Positions 16,704-25,357 of a stretch of 64,000 nt of DNA are shown piece after piece. The notes beneath the pieces are model-generated. The model had not been told where the DNA came from and searched no databases. It saw only the letters and a program-made list of their open reading frames with translations. The DNA comes from Streptomyces sp. NBC_01317. GTDB lineage: Bacteria > Actinomycetota > Actinomycetes > Streptomycetales > Streptomycetaceae. Within the stretch, counting starts at the first letter, position 1; each line of letters starts with the position of its first letter. Location: contig NZ_CP108393.1 in NCBI RefSeq assembly GCF_035961655.1, positions 6,123,001 through 6,187,000 on the forward strand, read 5' to 3'. Made by a program: the position numbers and the translations under genes.

Positions 16704-18230
16704 CCGCGAGCCGCGGAAGTCCGCCCCCTCCACGATCAGCCCGGCGACCAGCGCGCCGGACATGCCCGCGTGAGCGAGGCCGCCCCCGGGATGCGCCCAG
16801 CCGCCCGCCCGGTGGAGCCCGGTCAGCGCGGTGCTGTTCGCCGGATACAGGAAGTGCCCGTCCGCCCCGGCCAGCGCGGGTGCCGGTACAGAACCGCCCG
16901 CCGCCCCCGTCTGCTCCGCCGTGTCGGCGGGCGTCCGTATCTCGCGCCACTCCACCCGCCCGGCCAGCCCGGGCACGGCCGCCTCCGCCGCCGTGACCAG
17001 CGCGTCCGCGTACCGCTCCCGCAGCCCGGCGTCCGTCCAGTCGACCGGGCCCTGCGCGGCGACGGTCGCCGTGACCGTCACCGCCTCGTGGTCCGCGTCG
17101 GGCCGCGTCGCCGGGTCGTCGGGACGCAGCACCGTGACCGTGGGCCGCGCCGCCGGGCGCCCGGCGAAGAGATCGGCCGTCTCGGCGGCGCCGTCGGGGG
17201 AGTGCACCACCGTCCGGTGCGCGGCGTCCCCGGGCCGCCCGCCCCGCAGCGCCAGCAGCACCGTGAACCGCCCGGGCGCCAGGGAGGCGTCCCTGCCCCC
17301 CGGTCGCACGTCCCGCCCCTCCGGCCGTACGTCGCCCGCCTCCCGGACCTCCCGCCCGGCGAGCGGACCCGGCGCGACACCCGCCACCACCCGGTCCGCC
17401 GCCACGACCGTGCCGTCCGCCAACTCGACGCCCGTGGCCGCGCCGTCCTTCTCCACGATCCTGGTCACCCCGGTCCCGAAGACGAACTCCACCCGGCGCG
17501 CCAGGCACCGTTCGTACACCGCCCGCGCCAACTCCCTCATCCCGCCGCCCACATACCAGCTGCCGAAGGTCTGCTCCAGATACGGCAGCACAGCCGCGCT
17601 CGCCGGGGCGCGCCGCGGATCGAGGCCGTACGACAGCGCGTACCCGTCCAGCAGGGCGGCGAGGCGGGGGTCGGCCAGCTCCCAGGCGCCGGTCTGCGCG
17701 ACCGTCCCGGCCCGGCGCGCGCCGCGCAGCAGCCGTCTCTGCCGTACCGCCGGATACGGATCGTGCGCGAGCGGCCCCCGGTCGGCGGGCAACGGCTCCT
17801 CCAACAGCGGCCTCCTGGACCGGTCCCAGGTGTCCCTGGCCCGTCCGAGGAACTCCCCCCAGCGCTCCCCGGCGCCCCCGCCCAGCGCCGCGTCGAGGGC
17901 GGAGACGACCCCGGCCCGTGACGCGTCGGGCAGCAGGACGTCCGTACCGTCGGCGAAGACGTGCCGGGCCGCCGGGTCCACCTGCCGCAGCTCGACGCAC
18001 GCCTCCAGCGGCTCCTTGCCGGTCTTGACGAACAGGTCGCGGTACACCGCCGGCAGATGCAGCAGCCCCGGCCCGGTGTCGAAGACGAAACCCGCGCGCG
18101 CGAACCGGCCGACCGACCCGCCGTACGTCGCCGCGCGTTCGTACACCGTCACCCGGTGGCCCGCCACGGCCAGCCGGGCCGCCGCCGCCATGGCGCCCAT
18201 GCCCGCGCCGATCACCACAATCCGTGCCAT
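16701..18230 (-). CDS. Phytoene-desaturase-like NAD(P)/FAD-dependent oxidoreductase
   Basis: About 509 residues. The N-terminal ARIVVIGAGMGAMAAAARLAVAGH is an FAD-binding fold, followed by VTVYERAATYGGSVGRF and FDTGPGLLHLP. It ends GGWAHPGGGLAHAGMSGALVAGLI, the closing motif of the carotenoid desaturase/retinol saturase family. There are no carotenoid genes nearby, so the substrate is unknown. ATG 18230 leaves ten bases after the upstream gene's stop codon; a GTG at 18260 would overlap that gene by 20 bases. It is probably an operon with the DUF4126 gene. Confidence 0.88.
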   Translation of the reverse strand: MARIVVIGAGMGAMAAAARLAVAGHRVTVYERAATYGGSVGRFARAGFVFDTGPGLLHLPAVYRDLFVKTGKEPLEACVELRQVDPAARHVFADGTDVLLPDASRAGVVSALDAALGGGAGERWGEFLGRARDTWDRSRRPLLEEPLPADRGPLAHDPYPAVRQRRLLRGARRAGTVAQTGAWELADPRLAALLDGYALSYGLDPRRAPASAAVLPYLEQTFGSWYVGGGMRELARAVYERCLARRVEFVFGTGVTRIVEKDGAATGVELADGTVVAADRVVAGVAPGPLAGREVREAGDVRPEGRDVRPGGRDASLAPGRFTVLLALRGGRPGDAAHRTVVHSPDGAAETADLFAGRPAARPTVTVLRPDDPATRPDADHEAVTVTATVAAQGPVDWTDAGLRERYADALVTAAEAAVPGLAGRVEWREIRTPADTAEQTGAAGGSVPAPALAGADGHFLYPANSTALTGLHRAGGWAHPGGGLAHAGMSGALVAGLIVEGADFRGSR

Positions 18231-18240
18231 GCCAGGGACT

Positions 18241-18849
18241 TTATCCGGGGCCACTGACAACGCGGCCCCGCGCCCTGCGCCGCAGGAAACGGCGGATCCG
18301 GGAGGCCAGGAAGACCACCGTCACGACGCCCAGCACCAACAGCGTGGCGGCGATCGAGGCGGCGGCGACCGGATGGAAGAGCGCGAACGTGATGATCCCG
18401 GCGACGCCCAGATCCTCCAGCGTGCTCAGGGCGATGTTGCTGAACGGCTCGGGGGAGGTGTTCACGGCCATCCGCGTACCGGCCTTCACCAGATGGCTGA
18501 CCAGCGCGGTGGAGCCGCCGACCGCGCCCGCCGCGAGGTCGGGCAGCGAACCGCTCTGACCGGCGAGCAACGCCCCGACCACCGCGCCCGACACGGGCCT
18601 GATGACCGTGTGCACGGTGTCCCAGACGGTGTCGACGTACGGGATCTTGTCGGCGACGGCCTCGCAGAGGAAGAGCAGGCCGGCGGCTATCAGCACGTCG
18701 GTGCGCTGGAGCGAGGCGGGCACCTCGTCGGTCAGCCCGGTGGCACCGAACACGCCGAACAGCAGGACCACCGCGTAGGCGTTGATCCCGCTGGCCCAGC
18801 CGCTGGTGAAGACGAGGGGGAGTACGGACACGGACGCGATCGTAGCCAC
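18241..18849 (-). CDS. DUF4126 family membrane protein
   Basis: A 202-residue protein with four to five hydrophobic segments: VLPLVFTSGWASGINAYAVV at the N-terminus, a central LIAAGLLFLCEAVADKIPYVDTVWD, Gly/Ala-rich helices and a final LLVLGVVTVVFLASRI before a very basic tail. The DKIPYVDxxWD motif and layout match DUF4126 proteins. Their function is unknown. It lies ten bases upstream of the flavoprotein gene. Confidence 0.85.
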   Translation of the reverse strand: MATIASVSVLPLVFTSGWASGINAYAVVLLFGVFGATGLTDEVPASLQRTDVLIAAGLLFLCEAVADKIPYVDTVWDTVHTVIRPVSGAVVGALLAGQSGSLPDLAAGAVGGSTALVSHLVKAGTRMAVNTSPEPFSNIALSTLEDLGVAGIITFALFHPVAAASIAATLLVLGVVTVVFLASRIRRFLRRRARGRVVSGPG

Positions 18850-19351
18850 GGCGGGGCCGCCGCGGGGTGGGGACGGGAACCCGGTTCTGAGTACGGCTAC
18901 TCACCGCGTGAGATGAGTAGGCGCGCGGATGGGCCGCCACCGGCGCGGAGGGGAGAGTGGGGACCACGGAAGGGGCGCGGCGCCGGCACCGCCGGCACGG
19001 GGCTGCGGAACGGTGCTGCACCCCTGACGTGGTGGGGGGAACGGGGGTACGGGGTACGGGGGCGGGGGAGCCGGACAGGGGGGAACGGGGGAACGGGGGA
19101 CGGGAGAACGGGGCACGGGGGAACGGGGGGAACGCGCCGGTTCGGCGGGGCTCGGGAGGACCGAGTCCCGCCGAACCGGCGCTCTCGTGTGTCCGGGCTC
19201 TTGGGCGGGGTGCTTTTCCGGCCGCCGCGAAAAACCTCGTCCGCACCTGTGTAGGAAGCAACGTCGCAGGTCAGAGGTGATTGTCAGTGGCGTGCTCCAC
19301 GATGAACACATACGGCCACAGAGCCGTCACACGAGGACAGGAGGTTCCGCC
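18850..19351. other. 502-bp gene-free divergent region with G-tracts and a hairpin
   Basis: No gene is supported between the DUF4126 gene and the HEPN-type gene. Positions about 19032-19131 are a degenerate array of GGGGGAAC-like motifs with many runs of four to seven G on the plus strand. A very stable hairpin follows at 19136-19180. Beyond it a ribosome-binding site GGAGG precedes the ATG at 19352. Confidence 0.8.
19136..19180. terminator. Strong 20-bp hairpin in a divergent intergenic region
   Basis: GCCGGTTCGGCGGGGCTCGG and CCGAGTCCCGCCGAACCGGC pair over 20 positions with one G-U, around the loop GAGGA. It looks like a transcription terminator but sits between genes that diverge. It may end an unseen small transcript, or act in the 5' leader of the plus-strand gene. 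Confidence 0.5.
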
Positions 19352-19891
19352 ATGGCCAGCTCCCACGCCGGTGCCGCACGTCGGCGCCCTACGGGTGGCC
19401 CTGCCCCCTCACTGACCGGACCACCGAGCGACGTCCACCCCGTCCTGCGAAGGGCCACGGCCCCGCCGGCCGCCCTCGACCTGCTCTCCAAGGCCCGCGA
19501 CGGCCTGGACGAGGCCGCGACGCTGGACACTCCGAACGAGCGCTACGCCACCGCCCACCTCGCCGCCCTGCGCACCGCGGCCGCCGTCCTCGCCGCCCGG
19601 GGCCGCCCCGAGACCACCCCGCCGCGCCGCCGCCGGATCAGGACCGCCTGGGAGGTGCTCCCCGAGATCGCGCCCGAACTGTCCGAGTGGAGCGCCCTGT
19701 TCGCCTCCGGAGCCGCGCGCAGGGCGCGCGCCGAGGCGGGCATACAGGGCGCGGCGAGCAGCCGCGACGCCGACGACCTCCTGCGTGACGTGGCCATGTT
19801 CCTGCGCCTGGTGGAGCGGATGCTGGTGCTCGCGCCGGTCCTGCCCCAGCCCCGGGCGGAGTTACCGGGACGGGGGGACGCCGTGGGGTGA
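19352..19891 (+). CDS. SAV_6107-type HEPN-domain protein
   Basis: A 179-residue, largely helical protein. The segment RYATAHLAALRTAAAVLAARG and the later WEVLPEIAPELSEWSALFASGA match the actinobacterial SAV_6107 HEPN family. HEPN domains can be RNases or nucleotide-transferase partners, but I do not see a clear Rx4-6H catalytic motif, so activity is doubtful. No partner nucleotidyltransferase gene is adjacent. ATG 19352 has GGAGG eight bases upstream; the longer frame starting at 19187 would read through the hairpin's far flank and was rejected. Confidence 0.75.
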   Translation: MASSHAGAARRRPTGGPAPSLTGPPSDVHPVLRRATAPPAALDLLSKARDGLDEAATLDTPNERYATAHLAALRTAAAVLAARGRPETTPPRRRRIRTAWEVLPEIAPELSEWSALFASGAARRARAEAGIQGAASSRDADDLLRDVAMFLRLVERMLVLAPVLPQPRAELPGRGDAVG

Positions 19892-19984
19892 GGGGCGGGG
19901 GCGGCCGAGGCAATAGGGTGGGCGGAGCCCGCACCGTTCACGCCCCGCCGCCCGGGGCGGCACCGCGCCGAGGAGTCAACTGCC

Positions 19985-20770
19985 GTGTCGGACCCTTCCC
20001 CTGTCTTCGGTGGGGAGACACCATCGCGCCCCCGGGGCTCCCTCCGCACCGCCGTGGTCTGGGAGGTCCTCAAGGAGGCCCTGGAGCGCCGGGCCAAAGC
20101 CGCCGGGACGGACGTCCTCGACGTCCTCGACACCGGCGGGGGCACGGGCAACTTCGCCGTGCCCGTCGCCCGCCTCGGACACCGGGTGACCGTGGTCGAC
20201 CCGAGTCCGAACGCGCTCTTCGCGCTGGAGCGCCGGGCGGACGAGGCCGGGGTGGCCGACCGGGTCCACGGTGTGCAGGGTGACATCCACGGGCTCTTCG
20301 ACGTGGTCGGGCGGGCCGGCTTCGACGCGGTGCTCTGCCACGGCGTCCTGGAGTACGTGGACGACCCGGCCGACGGCGTACGGACCGTGTCGGACGCGCT
20401 GCGCCCGGCCGGCGCGCTCAGCCTGCTTGCCGCGGGGATCGGCGGGGCCGTGCTCGCCAGGGCGCTCGCCGGGCACTTCAGCGAGGCCAGGCAGGCGCTC
20501 ACCGACCCGGCGGGCCGCTGGGGCGAGGGCGATCCGGTGCCCCGGCGCTTCACGGCCGAGCAGCTGACGGAGCTGGTCGGCGGCGCGGGCCTGCGGGTCG
20601 GCGCGGTGCACGGCGTGCGGGTCTTCGCGGACCTCGTGCCGGGCGGTCTGGTGGACACCCAGCCGGGGGCGCTGGAGGCGCTGCTGCGGCTGGAGACGGC
20701 CGCCGCCGAGCTGCCCGCGTTCCACGCCGTGGCCACACAGCTGCACGTCCTGGGCGAGAAGCGGACCTGA
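19985..20770 (+). CDS. Class I SAM-dependent methyltransferase
   Basis: This 261-residue protein has the SAM-binding fold. Motif I is VLDTGGGTGNFAVPVA near residue 46, the acidic residue follows in VTVVDPSPNAL, and VQGDIHGL and FDAVLCHGVLEYVDD supply motifs II and IV. It resembles the SmtA/CmoM group of small-molecule or tRNA methyltransferases. The substrate is not evident. The GTG start follows GAGGAG nine bases upstream. A hairpin follows the stop codon. Confidence 0.88.
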   Translation: MSDPSPVFGGETPSRPRGSLRTAVVWEVLKEALERRAKAAGTDVLDVLDTGGGTGNFAVPVARLGHRVTVVDPSPNALFALERRADEAGVADRVHGVQGDIHGLFDVVGRAGFDAVLCHGVLEYVDDPADGVRTVSDALRPAGALSLLAAGIGGAVLARALAGHFSEARQALTDPAGRWGEGDPVPRRFTAEQLTELVGGAGLRVGAVHGVRVFADLVPGGLVDTQPGALEALLRLETAAAELPAFHAVATQLHVLGEKRT

Positions 20771-20782
20771 CCCCCGGCGCGA

Positions 20783-20805
20783 CCGGGAGCCCTCCGGGCT
20801 CCCGG
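20783..20805 (+). terminator. Hairpin after the methyltransferase gene
   Basis: A 10-bp perfect stem CCGGGAGCCC / GGGCTCCCGG with a TCC loop lies 13 bases past the stop codon. Confidence 0.7.
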
Positions 20806-21090
20806 GAGGACCCCGCGAGGGGCTGATCGTATGGCTGATCAGCGATGCAGCCGCGCATGCAGTGCGTCACTGGACCCCCGTGAAAGCGCCGGGCGCCGTA
20901 TGATCGGTGTACACCATCCGGCATGACGGATCGATGGTTGGGGAATCAACGCCTCAGCGGTTGAAACGGCATGGCGGCCCGGATTGGCGAAATGGCGTTG
21001 AGGGCGGGTTTCACGGGGGCCGATTCCCTGCCTATCCTTGAAGGGGCCGCATCCCGGTCGCCCCCCGCGACCGACGACTAGGAGGACTCC
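20806..21090 (+). other. Upstream region of the DUF3040 gene
   Basis: About 285 bases with no gene. Visible marks are a duplicated GGCTGATC near 20821-20842, the perfect palindrome GGTGTACACC at 20906-20915 and a strong ribosome-binding site AGGAGG before the GTG at 21091. Promoter elements could not be fixed with confidence. Confidence 0.6.
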
Positions 21091-21486
21091 GTGCCGCTCT
21101 CGGAGCACGAGCAGCGAATGCTCGAGCAAATGGAGCGAGCGCTGTACGCCGAAGATCCCAAGTTCGCGACAGCGCTTGAGGGAAGCGGGCTGCGTACATA
21201 CACCCGACGACGGGTCTATCAGGCAGTCGCAGGCTTCCTGGTGGGTATCGCGCTCCTCATGGCCGGAATGGTCGCTCAGCAGATCTGGATCAGCGTGGTG
21301 GGGTTCCTCGTCATGCTCGGCTGTGCGGTCCTGGCGGTCACCGGCTGGCGGAAGGCGCCCAAACCGGGCGAGCAACCGGCTGCCGGAGGCGGTGCTCCCG
21401 GCCGACGACAACCACGACAGCGCCGCTCGATGATGAACCGCATCGAGCAGCGGTGGCAGCGCCGCCGCGACGAACAGGGCCAGTGA
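21091..21486 (+). CDS. DUF3040 family membrane protein
   Basis: A 131-residue protein starting MPLSEHEQRMLEQMERALYAEDPKFA, the signature N-terminus of DUF3040. Two membrane helices follow (AVAGFLVGIALLMAGMVAQQ and IWISVVGFLVMLGCAVLAV), then a basic, Arg/Gln-rich cytosolic tail. The family is confined to actinobacteria and has no known activity. Here it lies between a methyltransferase gene and the moxR operon, 6 kb from the division cluster. Confidence 0.92.
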   Translation: MPLSEHEQRMLEQMERALYAEDPKFATALEGSGLRTYTRRRVYQAVAGFLVGIALLMAGMVAQQIWISVVGFLVMLGCAVLAVTGWRKAPKPGEQPAAGGGAPGRRQPRQRRSMMNRIEQRWQRRRDEQGQ

Positions 21487-21501
21487 GTCCCTGAGGTTCT
21501 T

Positions 21502-21546
21502 CATGAAGGAGGGGCGGACGCGCGACGCGTCCGCCCCTCCTTCATG
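21502..21546. terminator. Perfect 21-bp hairpin between convergent genes
   Basis: CATGAAGGAGGGGCGGACGCG and its exact complement flank the loop CGA. The A-rich/T-rich ends (TGAAGG / CCTTCA) make it usable from both sides. It lies between the DUF3040 gene and the transglutaminase gene, which converge. Confidence 0.9.
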
Positions 21547-21563
21547 TCCGTGACCCGGCCCCC

Positions 21564-23990
21564 TCAGCCCCCCTGGCGGGAGGGGCGGCGGCGGATCGTG
21601 TCCGCCCAGCGGGACGGATGGAGGCGGTGGGCCGTCCACCGGTCCGTGAGAACCGTCCACCGCTCCGAGAGTGCCCATATCACCCGAATGGTGGAGCGCG
21701 GAGCGAGGAGCGCACGCAGCCGGGCCGTGCGCCCCGCCGGGGCGCGCAGGCCTTCGTGGACCAGCCGGACGTCCTCGGCCAGCCCCGTACCCGGCCGGGG
21801 TACCGGCGCGTACAGCACCTGTTCCACCGCGTCCGCGAGCCGGTGCACGGCCTGCGCCGCCGCCGGCTCCAGGTGCCCCTCCCGCACGATCCGCTCGGCC
21901 GCCTTCCGGGGGGTCCGCGCATCGTCCGGCGGGATGCCGTAGTCCCACGCCGTATCGGTGATTTCACGCCACGCTGCGAGCGTCCGTCCCGTGACGTCCG
22001 CTTCCGTACGGCCCCCCGAACCCAGCCGCCGGGCGCGCACCCGCTCCCGTCGCAGGAAGGGCAGCAGCGGCAGCAGGAGGACCAGCACGCCGGCCAGCCA
22101 CAGGCCGGCCACCCCCGCCGTCGACCACCAGGAACTCCCGGGGTCGTCCGGGGTCGCCGAGGCGCCCGGGGCGGCCGCGCCGCAGCCGTCCAGACGCCGC
22201 GCCTGCGCGTCGCAGCTCTGCGAGGCCGACGGCGCCGCGGAGGGCGCGGCCGAGGCCGTGGAGTCAGGAAGCTGCGGGTCGCTCGCGCTGCCGGAGGGGG
22301 CCTCGGGCCGGGTGTAGTCGGGAGTGCTGCCCCGGCTCGGCGTCGGCTCGAACCGGGTCCACCCGACGCCCTCGAAGTACAGCTCGGGCCAGGCGTGCGC
22401 GTCGCGCAGCCCCACGGACACGGTCCCGTTCGGCTGGGCCGTACCGGGTGTGAAGCCCACCGCGACCCGCGCCGGGATCCCGAGCGTGCGGGCCATCGCG
22501 GCCATCGTGAAGGAGAAGTGGACGCAGAAGCCTTCCTTGTTCTTCAGGAAGCGCGTGATCGCGGTGACGCCGGTGCCCGAGTCGACCTGGACGTCGTAGG
22601 TGAACCCGCCGTCCACGGCGAACCAGTCCTGGAGCTTGACGGCCCTCTCGTAGTCGTTGGCCGACCCCTCCGTGACCTTCTCGGCGGTCTCCTTGACCAC
22701 GGCCGGCAGGCTGCGCGGGACCTGTGTGTACTCCCGGCGCAGCGCCGAGGGGGCCGGGGGCGCCGAGGCGAGCTGCTCACGGGTCGGCTCGACCAGCAGA
22801 CTGCCGACCTCGTACCGCTCGCCGCGCGTCGACTGGCCGTTCTCGCCCACCAGCGTCCGGCCCGTGGGCTCGTAGCGCCACCGTCCGTCGATGTCGACCC
22901 TGGTCGCCGGATAGGGCATCGGCAGATAGTCCTGCCGGTACCAGGGGGCGGCCGAGATGCTGGTGGTGACCTCGGTGGTACGGATGTCGGAGTCCAGCCC
23001 CTGCGGGGTCGGGAACTCGTCGGGGACGTCCTCGATGCCGCGCTGCGAGAACCGCCAGGACGTGCCGTCGAACTTGTCCAGCGCCATGATCCGCAGATAC
23101 ATGTTCTGGGTGTCGGGCGCGTTCGTCCGGTAGCTCAGCGCCTCGCGGTCCTCGGGCTGGTTCAGGTTGTCCTGGAGCGACACCAGCGGGTTCACCGCCG
23201 AGATGGTGCCCCCGCCGCCCGGTCCGGAACCGGTGCCCCCGCCGGTGCCGGCCAGCAGGCCGCCGTCGAGGGCGGGCAGGGCCAGCGGGACGACCAGGGC
23301 CACCCCGAGCGCGACGACGCCGATCCTGCGTCCGGTACGGATCGGTGGCGGCGCTCCCGCGCCGTCGCCGCCGGGCAGCCGCCCGGCCCGTGGGGTGCCG
23401 CCGAACACCCGGCCCCACTGGGACAGCCGGTCCCGGCCCTCGGCCAGGAGCAGCAGCAGATAGCCGCAGGCGGCCAGCAGGAACCACCAGGCCCCGCCCG
23501 CCCCGCCGGAGAGCCCGGCGGCCACCGAGTACAGCGCCAGCAGCGGCAGCCCGGCCGGAGCCGCGCTGCGGAACGTCACCGCGAGGGCGTCCACGGCCAG
23601 CCCGATGACCACCACGCCGCCGATGAGCATCAGTTTGATGCCGTCGGTCGCCGGGGCCGGTATCGCGAACCGCCCGACGTCGTCGCCGCCCGCGCTCAGC
23701 AGGTCGCCGAAGCGGGTGACGACGTCCGGAGTGGGCAGGATGCCGAGGAACGCCTGCTGCCCGGCGAAGACCACCGTCAGCATCAGCAGGGTCAGCAGCG
23801 CCTGGAGCGCCACGGTCAGCGCCCTGGCCAGCGGCACCCGCCGGCCCAGCGCGCCCGTGCCGCTGACGATCGCGACCATGACGGCGGCCTGGAGCATCCA
23901 CGTGGCCGGTTCGACCAGCGGCAGCAGCGCGCCCGCCGCCATCAGCGTGGCGGCGAAGGCGCACAGCGCCAGCCTTCCGCGACCGCTCAT
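21564..23990 (-). CDS. TgpA-like membrane transglutaminase-domain protein
   Basis: A protein of about 808 residues. The first 200 or so hold a cluster of membrane helices and the DUF3488 region. The central extracytoplasmic transglutaminase-like domain has Cys489 in GFCVHFSF and His532 in DAHAWPELYF, with a following acidic residue giving the Cys-His-Asp triad. A Ser/Ala-rich linker, one more helix and a C-terminal DUF4129-like region follow. Start ATG 23990 overlaps the DUF58 stop by four bases and has GGAGG six bases upstream. It is the third gene of the moxR-DUF58-transglutaminase operon; the substrate is unknown. Confidence 0.9.
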   Translation of the reverse strand: MSGRGRLALCAFAATLMAAGALLPLVEPATWMLQAAVMVAIVSGTGALGRRVPLARALTVALQALLTLLMLTVVFAGQQAFLGILPTPDVVTRFGDLLSAGGDDVGRFAIPAPATDGIKLMLIGGVVVIGLAVDALAVTFRSAAPAGLPLLALYSVAAGLSGGAGGAWWFLLAACGYLLLLLAEGRDRLSQWGRVFGGTPRAGRLPGGDGAGAPPPIRTGRRIGVVALGVALVVPLALPALDGGLLAGTGGGTGSGPGGGGTISAVNPLVSLQDNLNQPEDREALSYRTNAPDTQNMYLRIMALDKFDGTSWRFSQRGIEDVPDEFPTPQGLDSDIRTTEVTTSISAAPWYRQDYLPMPYPATRVDIDGRWRYEPTGRTLVGENGQSTRGERYEVGSLLVEPTREQLASAPPAPSALRREYTQVPRSLPAVVKETAEKVTEGSANDYERAVKLQDWFAVDGGFTYDVQVDSGTGVTAITRFLKNKEGFCVHFSFTMAAMARTLGIPARVAVGFTPGTAQPNGTVSVGLRDAHAWPELYFEGVGWTRFEPTPSRGSTPDYTRPEAPSGSASDPQLPDSTASAAPSAAPSASQSCDAQARRLDGCGAAAPGASATPDDPGSSWWSTAGVAGLWLAGVLVLLLPLLPFLRRERVRARRLGSGGRTEADVTGRTLAAWREITDTAWDYGIPPDDARTPRKAAERIVREGHLEPAAAQAVHRLADAVEQVLYAPVPRPGTGLAEDVRLVHEGLRAPAGRTARLRALLAPRSTIRVIWALSERWTVLTDRWTAHRLHPSRWADTIRRRPSRQGG

Positions 23991-25357
23991 GACCATCCTC
24001 CGGAGAAGCCGTTCGAACCGCCGGTGACGGTCGATTCCACCCGCTGGCGCGCCGCTTGGTGCCACAGGTCGGACAACGCCGTCCCCGAGGGCACCAGGAG
24101 GGCGGTCCAGCCGGCCTCCCGCAGCTGCCGCAGCCGCTTCCCGACCTGGTCGTCACCGGCGAGGCCGGGCGCGCCCTGCGCCCAGCCGGAGCTGTCGAGG
24201 ACAAACGCGACGGCCGCGCCGCTGCGCTGCCGCATCCGGGCCGCGATGGCCGCCTGCTCCTCGTCCAGATCGCCGAAGAAGGCCAGCAGCAGCCCCTCGG
24301 TGCTGCCGCGCAGCACGTCGTACGCACGGGAGAGGCCCGCCCCGTCGGAGTGGTCGACGATCGCGAGCGTGTCCATCATCAGGCCCGCCGAGTCGGCGGA
24401 CCCCTGGGTCGCCCCGGCGAACCCGTCGGCCCCCTCGCCCGGCACCGAACTGCCGGTGTCGGTCAGCAGCCGTACGGCGAAGCCCCGTTCCAGCATGTGC
24501 ACGAGGGCGGAGGCCGCGCCCGACACCGCCCATTCGAAGGCCGAGTCGGGCCCCGCGCCCTGGTAGCCGACCCGCCGGGTGTCCAGCAGCACCGTGCACC
24601 TGGCCCGCTGGGGTGTCTCCTCCCTGCGGACCATCAGCTCGCCGTAGCGGGCCGTGGAGCGCCAGTGCACCCGGCGCAGGTCGTCGCCGTGCCGGTAGCC
24701 GCGCGGGATGACGTCGTCCTCGCCGGCCAGGGCCTGCGAGCGGTTCCGCCCGTCGCCCAGCCCCGCCGCCTCGCCCGCGAGCCGTACCGCGGGCAGCGGT
24801 TCGGTGCGGGGGATGACGGTCAGGGTGTCGTACGCGCTGAACGACCGGGTCAGCTCGCACATCCCGAACGGGTCGCTCAGCCGCAGCTGGAGCGGCCCGA
24901 GCGGATACCGTCCGCGCAGGTCGGAGCGGACCCGGTAGGACACCTCACGCCGCCCTCCCGCCTCCACCCGGTCCAGCACGAACCGGGGGCGCGGGCCGAG
25001 CACGTACGGCACGTGGTCCTGGAGCATCAGCAGCCCCGTGGGGCCCCGCGACACGTTGTCCATCCGCAGGTGCACCCGTGCCTCCGAGCCCGCCGGCACC
25101 CGGGAGGGCGACAGTCGCCGGCTGCCCGCGACGCGGTAGCGCGTGCGGTACAGCACCGCCACACAGATCAGCGGCAGCACGGCGAGGAGCAGCCCCACCC
25201 GCAGCAGGTCCGACTGCCCCAGGACGTAGGCGCAGACGGCGGCGGCGATCCCGGCGGCGAAGAACGACCGCCCGCGCGTCGTCAGCCCGGACAGCGCGGC
25301 CCGCAGGCCGCCCCCGTCCCCGGCGTCCGGGGCGTCGGTCCCCCCGGGTCCCATCAC
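23987..25357 (-). CDS. DUF58 domain protein
   Basis: This 456-residue protein has two N-terminal membrane helices, a beta-rich middle and the DUF58 core around EDDVIPRGYRHGDDLRRVHWRSTARYGELMVRREE (key motif YRxGDDLRRVHW). A von Willebrand A-like fold follows. DUF58 genes are almost always next to moxR, as here, and are thought to work with the MoxR ATPase. The start overlaps the moxR stop. GTG 25357 gives a GTGA overlap; the next codon is an equally possible ATG. Confidence 0.9.
   Translation of the reverse strand: MMGPGGTDAPDAGDGGGLRAALSGLTTRGRSFFAAGIAAAVCAYVLGQSDLLRVGLLLAVLPLICVAVLYRTRYRVAGSRRLSPSRVPAGSEARVHLRMDNVSRGPTGLLMLQDHVPYVLGPRPRFVLDRVEAGGRREVSYRVRSDLRGRYPLGPLQLRLSDPFGMCELTRSFSAYDTLTVIPRTEPLPAVRLAGEAAGLGDGRNRSQALAGEDDVIPRGYRHGDDLRRVHWRSTARYGELMVRREETPQRARCTVLLDTRRVGYQGAGPDSAFEWAVSGAASALVHMLERGFAVRLLTDTGSSVPGEGADGFAGATQGSADSAGLMMDTLAIVDHSDGAGLSRAYDVLRGSTEGLLLAFFGDLDEEQAAIAARMRQRSGAAVAFVLDSSGWAQGAPGLAGDDQVGKRLRQLREAGWTALLVPSGTALSDLWHQAARQRVESTVTGGSNGFSGGWS

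Noticed and set aside
19187..19351. N-terminal extension of the HEPN-type gene from GTG 19187
   Set aside because: The internal ATG at 19352 has a strong GGAGG site, and the extension has low-information sequence next to a hairpin.
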